DNA of 64,000 nucleotides from Candidatus Colicola equi (GTDB lineage: Bacteria > Bacteroidota > Bacteroidia > Bacteroidales > Paludibacteraceae): the NCBI GenBank assembly GCA_018066175.1, contig JAGHRV010000019.1:1-64000 (forward strand), given 5' to 3'. The notes beneath the pieces were generated by a model. The model was not told the DNA's origin, searched no databases, and worked only from the letters and a program-made list of their open reading frames with translations. Numbering within the stretch: the first letter of the stretch is position 1; the number at the start of each line of letters is the position of its first letter. Below are positions 59,834-64,000 of this stretch, one piece after another. The position numbers were made by a program, and so were the translations under genes.

Positions 59834-61296
59834 TATTTTGTTGTTACGACTTTCTTTATTTTATTATCCTCACATACAATAGTTACGCCTTGTGAAGGAT
59901 GATGAACAGGGAAACCTAAAATAGAATAATATGCTTTAGGAATATTTTCGTATTTCGGGTTATAAATAGTAGTTGGCATTTGTTCAGAAGAATACTTTGC
60001 TGCTATTTGTGATATAGTGTCTTTTAACCAAACATGTCGGTTGGTCAACCATTTTGTAATACGTGCCGCATCTTGTTGTACGGAAACCGTATCAGGCCAT
60101 GGATTACCATAGTTATTGTACTGATTCAATAAACGACTTTTATTTAAATCTTCTGCTTCTTCAGAGGTCGCATATCGATTAATGCGAGCAATAGCAGAAT
60201 CAAAAATGACTGGTTCTATGCGCTCCCATTCTTTTATATAAGCATGAATAAAAGTATCTTGAGGAAGATTGAACATGGTCTTAAACCAAATAATGGAGTG
60301 GTCAGAGGAAAATTGATTAGGAGTCTGTTCTATGCCATCGAAATCCCACAGAGGTCCACAAAACCATTTAGCAGTACTCGTAGTATCATATTTATTAAGA
60401 TAAATATTACTACCTGAACCATCGCCATTGCCCAGTATATCGTGTCCGAGTAGCCATTTTGCAAAGTTGTTCACATCAATATACTGAGCACAAGAATTCG
60501 GTTGAGAATATGCTATTTCTGTTTGATTGATAGATTGCGTAACATAATCTAATTGCCAAGGCAATAAGTCTTCCGAATCAGGATATTTGAAGGAATATGC
60601 ATAACCAAAAATGGAAGGTACAGTTACATCTTCATTCCAAAAGTACGCGTCATATTCTATGCAATAGCCCTCTTTAGATATGTTTACGCGGTGGCTGCCT
60701 TGTTTAACAGTTTCGATGAGCATATAGTGCCCCAAAACATAATTATTGAGTATGACGTTTACATAACGATATTGAGGTGTCCATGGCATACCAATGAGTT
60801 CATTGATACAAAATCCCTCTTTAAATTTCAATACGTTCTCTTTAACTAGAGCCCACTCTTTATCTTTAAAGTTTTTGCCATCTTCTCGCAACAAGAGATC
60901 TGCTTTCTTTTGTAATTTAATTTTATAACCAGGCTTATCTTGTTCCGCTGCAGAAGAATTGCCTCTTAACTTAAGTGTTATGCCGGATTCATCTTTTAAA
61001 TACTCTTTACTATCGTATATAGTATCTTCTTTGAGGAGCATTATCAATCGTCCTGGTACTTTTGTATGGTTGGTTAGTGTTACCGCCGTGTGTGAACTAT
61101 TCCATACAACATCTGCCGTTGGAAATGTATGATCTTCTGTCTCAATAATTAACAACGGGATGTTTAAATCACGATAGGCAGCAATTTGTGCCGAATCTGC
61201 TTGACGATGATGTTCAATGATGTCATTTTGAGCCAATAAAGGCTGCGCAAGAATAATAAAAATAACTCCAATTTTTAAAATGTAATGTTGTTGCAT
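59833..61296 (-). CDS. CotH-kinase-like secreted protein
   Basis: 487-residue exported protein (signal IGVIFIILAQPLLAQ). CotH-family features are LRGNSSAAEQDKPGYKIKLQ, YVNVILNNYVLGHYMLIETV and the acidic motif CGPLWDFDGIEQ. CotH proteins of Bacillus and eukaryotes phosphorylate secreted proteins. The C-terminus (YYSILGFPVHHPSQGVTIV...) resembles Bacteroidales C-terminal sorting tails, suggesting T9SS export. It is unexpected within a polysaccharide locus. Substrate unknown. Confidence 0.82.
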   Translation of the reverse strand: MQQHYILKIGVIFIILAQPLLAQNDIIEHHRQADSAQIAAYRDLNIPLLIIETEDHTFPTADVVWNSSHTAVTLTNHTKVPGRLIMLLKEDTIYDSKEYLKDESGITLKLRGNSSAAEQDKPGYKIKLQKKADLLLREDGKNFKDKEWALVKENVLKFKEGFCINELIGMPWTPQYRYVNVILNNYVLGHYMLIETVKQGSHRVNISKEGYCIEYDAYFWNEDVTVPSIFGYAYSFKYPDSEDLLPWQLDYVTQSINQTEIAYSQPNSCAQYIDVNNFAKWLLGHDILGNGDGSGSNIYLNKYDTTSTAKWFCGPLWDFDGIEQTPNQFSSDHSIIWFKTMFNLPQDTFIHAYIKEWERIEPVIFDSAIARINRYATSEEAEDLNKSRLLNQYNNYGNPWPDTVSVQQDAARITKWLTNRHVWLKDTISQIAAKYSSEQMPTTIYNPKYENIPKAYYSILGFPVHHPSQGVTIVCEDNKIKKVVTTK

Positions 61297-61315
61297 AACA
61301 AATAATTTTGGTTTT

Positions 61316-62473
61316 TTATTGATTAATAATTAATTCTATCTGTTTTGTCCAAGCATTCCCGAAACGTTGATCTGGTTCCAAATAATTACCTTCTGCCCAT
61401 TCATTCCAAGATTTAATAACGATAATTTGATGTTCGGGTTGTTTATGAGCAACGAGTTGGAAGGCTTGTTTTAAGTGCTTTCTCCATTTCTCAGGAGTAG
61501 CATTCAGATACACACCATCCGCCTTCCCCACTCTTGCTGTGCGATCCCATTGGGGCATAACTGTCGGAAAGACATTCTCCTGTTTATCCTCCGGTGCAAA
61601 GAATCCGGCGACAGTCTTTTCGTAGTCATAATTCTCGCTATTCATCAAGTGTAAGCGCATGAGCAATTTATTGATTAAGCTCCGCCATTTGCCGATATAG
61701 AGCAACTCGCCTCTGCGCTTACCAAAGGTATTGACGGCATTAAAACCAAGAGACAAGGCAAAATCAATCAGAGATTGCGATGACTGAAGATTGGGGACAC
61801 AAGTTTTATTCGTAATGGGATCAAAGGTCAAAGTGGAAGGCATCATCGCTACAAAATAAAAATCACCTATGCCTTCTTTCTTGGCTAAATCTCGCCAAAC
61901 TTGCATAAATGTAGACACATCTTTAAAACCGATGCAATCGTAGATAAAGAATAATAACTTACCATCTACTTTCATATATCGTGCATCCTTGAAGGCAGAT
62001 AATAGGGTATAAAAGTGTTCCGTATAATCCTTAATGCCATTGTATTCCTGCGCCATCAAAACCTGTTCCTTCACCAATGCCGAGGACTTCTCCCACGTCT
62101 TATTGCTCCATGTATGGTTGGCCCAGCAAAGACAGAACGGATAATCAGGCTTGCCACTCTCAACCACTTGTTGCAGAGGTTTCTCCAACAACTGCTTTCC
62201 TTTTCCTTGCTCATCTAATCCGAACCAATAATGATAGTAACAGAATCCCTCTATACCTGCCTCACGAGCCAAATCTGCTTGCTTTTGCTTTATATCGGCA
62301 TTCAATAGGTTGTAGTAACCTAACTCACCCGGCACTTTGGGCTGTTCATGCCCTTTAAATGATGGTTTTGCGCGACGAACATTGGTCCACTCCGTGAACC
62401 CTTTCCCCCACCACACATCGTTCTCGGGAATGGCGTGAAACTGAGGTAAATATAAGGCTATTAATCTCGGCAT
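61316..62473 (-). CDS. WbsX-like (GH99-like) glycan protein
   Basis: 385-residue protein of the Glyco_tran_WbsX / GH99-like family. The opening is LIALYLPQFHAIPENDVWWG, followed by GFTEWTNVRRAKPSF, GIEGFCYYHYWFG, and late in the protein IIVIKSWNEWAEGNYLEPD. Such proteins occur in O-antigen and capsule clusters, as putative glycosyltransferases or hydrolases. There is no signal peptide, so it acts in the cytosol. Confidence 0.9.
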   Translation of the reverse strand: MPRLIALYLPQFHAIPENDVWWGKGFTEWTNVRRAKPSFKGHEQPKVPGELGYYNLLNADIKQKQADLAREAGIEGFCYYHYWFGLDEQGKGKQLLEKPLQQVVESGKPDYPFCLCWANHTWSNKTWEKSSALVKEQVLMAQEYNGIKDYTEHFYTLLSAFKDARYMKVDGKLLFFIYDCIGFKDVSTFMQVWRDLAKKEGIGDFYFVAMMPSTLTFDPITNKTCVPNLQSSQSLIDFALSLGFNAVNTFGKRRGELLYIGKWRSLINKLLMRLHLMNSENYDYEKTVAGFFAPEDKQENVFPTVMPQWDRTARVGKADGVYLNATPEKWRKHLKQAFQLVAHKQPEHQIIVIKSWNEWAEGNYLEPDQRFGNAWTKQIELIINQ

Positions 62474-62474
62474 A

Positions 62475-63743
62475 TCATTTCAACTTTTTTTCGGATTTAT
62501 TTGAACTCCATTTTAATATAATGTATAACATCAATAGAACCACCATTTTCAATCCAGAAGTGTCCGAATAAGCGAAAAGATACATTCCTCCTTGCATACA
62601 AATGCAAGCAACAAGATAAATCAGTAGCAATTGGTGAAACTCTATTTTGTTCTTTTGAGGTTTCGTTAGGAGTAGGATAAGTCCGGTAAATAATAGGAAT
62701 ATCAAAGGCGCGACGTACGGTCCAAAATCTAATGTAAAATCTCCTACAAAAGTATAGAATATATAGTCATCCATCTTCAAATAATTGTATTTATCGCGCC
62801 TTTCCTCAAAATTTTTAGGTATAGATGGATCAAAGAGGCGTTTAACTAAGTTGAGTGTGCGCTCTCCGTGACGGATACCGCCTGCATCCAAACCATAGTT
62901 ATTGAAATTGAGGGGGGCTTGTCCTGCATAATAAATTGCAGAAGTGAGTGCCCCTCCGTCTTTCGTATCAAATCGGCTAAACGTGATAGCAGCAAGGGGT
63001 ATCGTAATTAGGCAAACAAACGAGATACAAGCCATGTTAATCCATTTCTTAATTCGTTTCCCTAGATAATTGCTAACTAGAAAATAAGCAACAACAACGG
63101 TCATTAACGTAGTAATGGCAGCACCGCGCTGCCCCATCAAAATAGGGGGCAATATTGTCAGCAAGGATGATAGTCCCAAGCCAATAATCAGTAGTATATT
63201 TCTCGGCTTCAATGTGAGTTGGTAAAATAACAGCAGAATGGTAATGTCTGCAAAGGCATTCACGCAAATGGCAAGTAAGTTAGTTACTCCTGAACCTGAA
63301 GATGCAGCCTCTGCCAACGCATCAGAGTACATACCAGCACCGGCAGAAGGATCAGTAAATAATTGCATAAAACCATCAACACCCCCCATTTTAAACAAAT
63401 GTGGAACGAAAAGAGCCGAACAGATAATGATAAACCATGCCGTTGTATTGAGAACATGCATATTCGGCGGTGTAATTTCTGTTACTTGACGACTATCAAA
63501 GCGCAAGACCGGCCATAAGGCCAAGAGCAGCATCAAAAACAAATATACGAAGGGGAAGAATCGCATCGGCAAAAAATCCCAATATGGCTGCGGCATATTG
63601 TATAATTTCCAAGCCAGTGCTGCATATAACACATAAGAAGCAATAATAACATTGCCCGCGTCCATGCATCTTTTTTTGCGAACAAAGACAATGAATATTA
63701 TTATCCATGCCAATAGATATAATATGAGATATAAGTTACTCAC
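62475..63743 (-). CDS. Wzy-like O-antigen / polysaccharide polymerase
   Basis: 422-residue protein with about a dozen hydrophobic helices and a large extracytoplasmic loop (about residues 255-330, FDTKDGGALTSAIYYAGQ...). This is the Wzy-type pattern for joining repeat units on undecaprenyl pyrophosphate. No motif is strong enough for a family name beyond oligosaccharide repeat-unit polymerase. It begins upstream of WbsX with a 1-nt gap. Confidence 0.8.
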   Translation of the reverse strand: MSNLYLILYLLAWIIIFIVFVRKKRCMDAGNVIIASYVLYAALAWKLYNMPQPYWDFLPMRFFPFVYLFLMLLLALWPVLRFDSRQVTEITPPNMHVLNTTAWFIIICSALFVPHLFKMGGVDGFMQLFTDPSAGAGMYSDALAEAASSGSGVTNLLAICVNAFADITILLLFYQLTLKPRNILLIIGLGLSSLLTILPPILMGQRGAAITTLMTVVVAYFLVSNYLGKRIKKWINMACISFVCLITIPLAAITFSRFDTKDGGALTSAIYYAGQAPLNFNNYGLDAGGIRHGERTLNLVKRLFDPSIPKNFEERRDKYNYLKMDDYIFYTFVGDFTLDFGPYVAPLIFLLFTGLILLLTKPQKNKIEFHQLLLIYLVACICMQGGMYLFAYSDTSGLKMVVLLMLYIILKWSSNKSEKKLK

Positions 63744-63806
63744 AGAATATTATGGTAATATCAATGTTGTTTCTATTTTTTTATAATTACACTTGCCCAT
63801 TTCCTA

Positions 63807-64000
63807 TTACAACGGATTTGCTGCTTTGTATTCTGCGATGAGCATGTTGAATTTCCAGCCGTGGGCGATTTGCATAAGACGGCCGTTGGGGCCAATGTGT
63901 TTAGCAGCCTCCCAATCGGCATTCATCTGCGCTAACGTATCAGGATTGGACTCAATGAGACGTAACTGCTGATGGGCATAAGCAAAAGCAGCCGAGTTCC
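63807..64000 (-). CDS. C-terminal fragment of an unidentified protein (runs off right edge)
   Basis: An open frame on the minus strand from the window edge to TAA at 63807: 63 full codons, including SAAFAYAHQQLRLIESNPD, DWEAAKHIGPNGRLMQIAHG and the end NMLIAEYKAANPL. It is soluble in character. It might be a further polysaccharide-locus gene, but the family is not recognisable from this fragment. The 63 nt to the polymerase start hold no clear promoter. Confidence 0.65.
   Translation of the reverse strand, partial: NSAAFAYAHQQLRLIESNPDTLAQMNADWEAAKHIGPNGRLMQIAHGWKFNMLIAEYKAANPL

Overview
The window comes from the chromosome of a Bacteroidota bacterium, order Bacteroidales. Three things support this. 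A complete type IX secretion / gliding operon (porP-gldK-gldL-gldM-gldN) is present. At least 17 promoters follow the Bacteroidota pattern, with a -33 TTTG-like box, exactly 20 nt of spacer, and a -7 TAnnTTTG box. The gene blocks are also typical of the group (ftsX-DUF3098-uppP-truB-queA, LptE-secG, pta-ackA, DUF3467, DUF2795, PCMD, WbsX). I cannot name the genus; possession of a T9SS suggests a non-Bacteroidaceae lineage. Most genes are on the minus strand.

Layout. 1-6.4 kb: a partial small membrane protein, an MBL hydrolase / glycosyltransferase / M23 peptidase operon, rpsA, and an AAA-DUF4143 ATPase. 6.5-16.1 kb: an accessory stretch with a 51-residue peptide gene, a 2241-residue secreted repeat protein, a rhuM-type pseudogene with an internal deletion, a second AAA-DUF4143 ATPase with a three-copy 33-bp leader repeat, and a G-rich gap. 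16.1-22.8 kb: a housekeeping operon, ftsX-DUF3098-uppP-truB-queA-ung-polA, whose Pol I lacks the proofreading domain. 22.8-29.1 kb: the T9SS operon. 29.1-31.8 kb: cobalamin adenosyltransferase, a methyltransferase, and a lipoprotein whose vWA domain looks circularly permuted. 31.8-35.6 kb: tRNA-Arg, a Wzz-like protein, tmRNA, a sigma-54-type activator whose ATG shares a base with the tmRNA CCA, LptE and SecG. 35.6-42.8 kb: an operon of a PCMD protein, a glycosyltransferase, a DUF3467 protein, a nucleoside phosphorylase, dipeptidyl peptidase III, and an EPSP synthase fused to a family-2 glycosyltransferase. 42.9-50.2 kb: aroC and a polyprenyl synthase, facing maf, ubiA-like, alpha-amylase, ackA and pta. 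50.4-52.1 kb: an OmpA-LysM protein and tRNA-Met. 52.2-64 kb: an exopolysaccharide locus.

How the parts fit. T9SS and LptE/SecG export proteins and LPS to the surface. The giant repeat protein and the CotH-like protein have signal peptides and C-terminal tails of the kind seen on Bacteroidales secreted proteins, so they are plausible T9SS clients. The polysaccharide locus holds an initiating phosphoglycosyl transferase, Wza- and Wzc-like export parts, glycosyltransferases, an acyltransferase, WecB, WbsX and a Wzy-like polymerase. UppP and the polyprenyl synthase make and recycle the lipid carrier.

Most worth a second look: the AroA-glycosyltransferase fusion, the permuted vWA lipoprotein, the exonuclease-less Pol I, the tmRNA/activator overlap, the secG terminator lying inside the opposing gene, and the recurrent short tandem repeats and terminator-promoter modules between genes. 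No IS element, prophage, CRISPR array or rRNA was seen.
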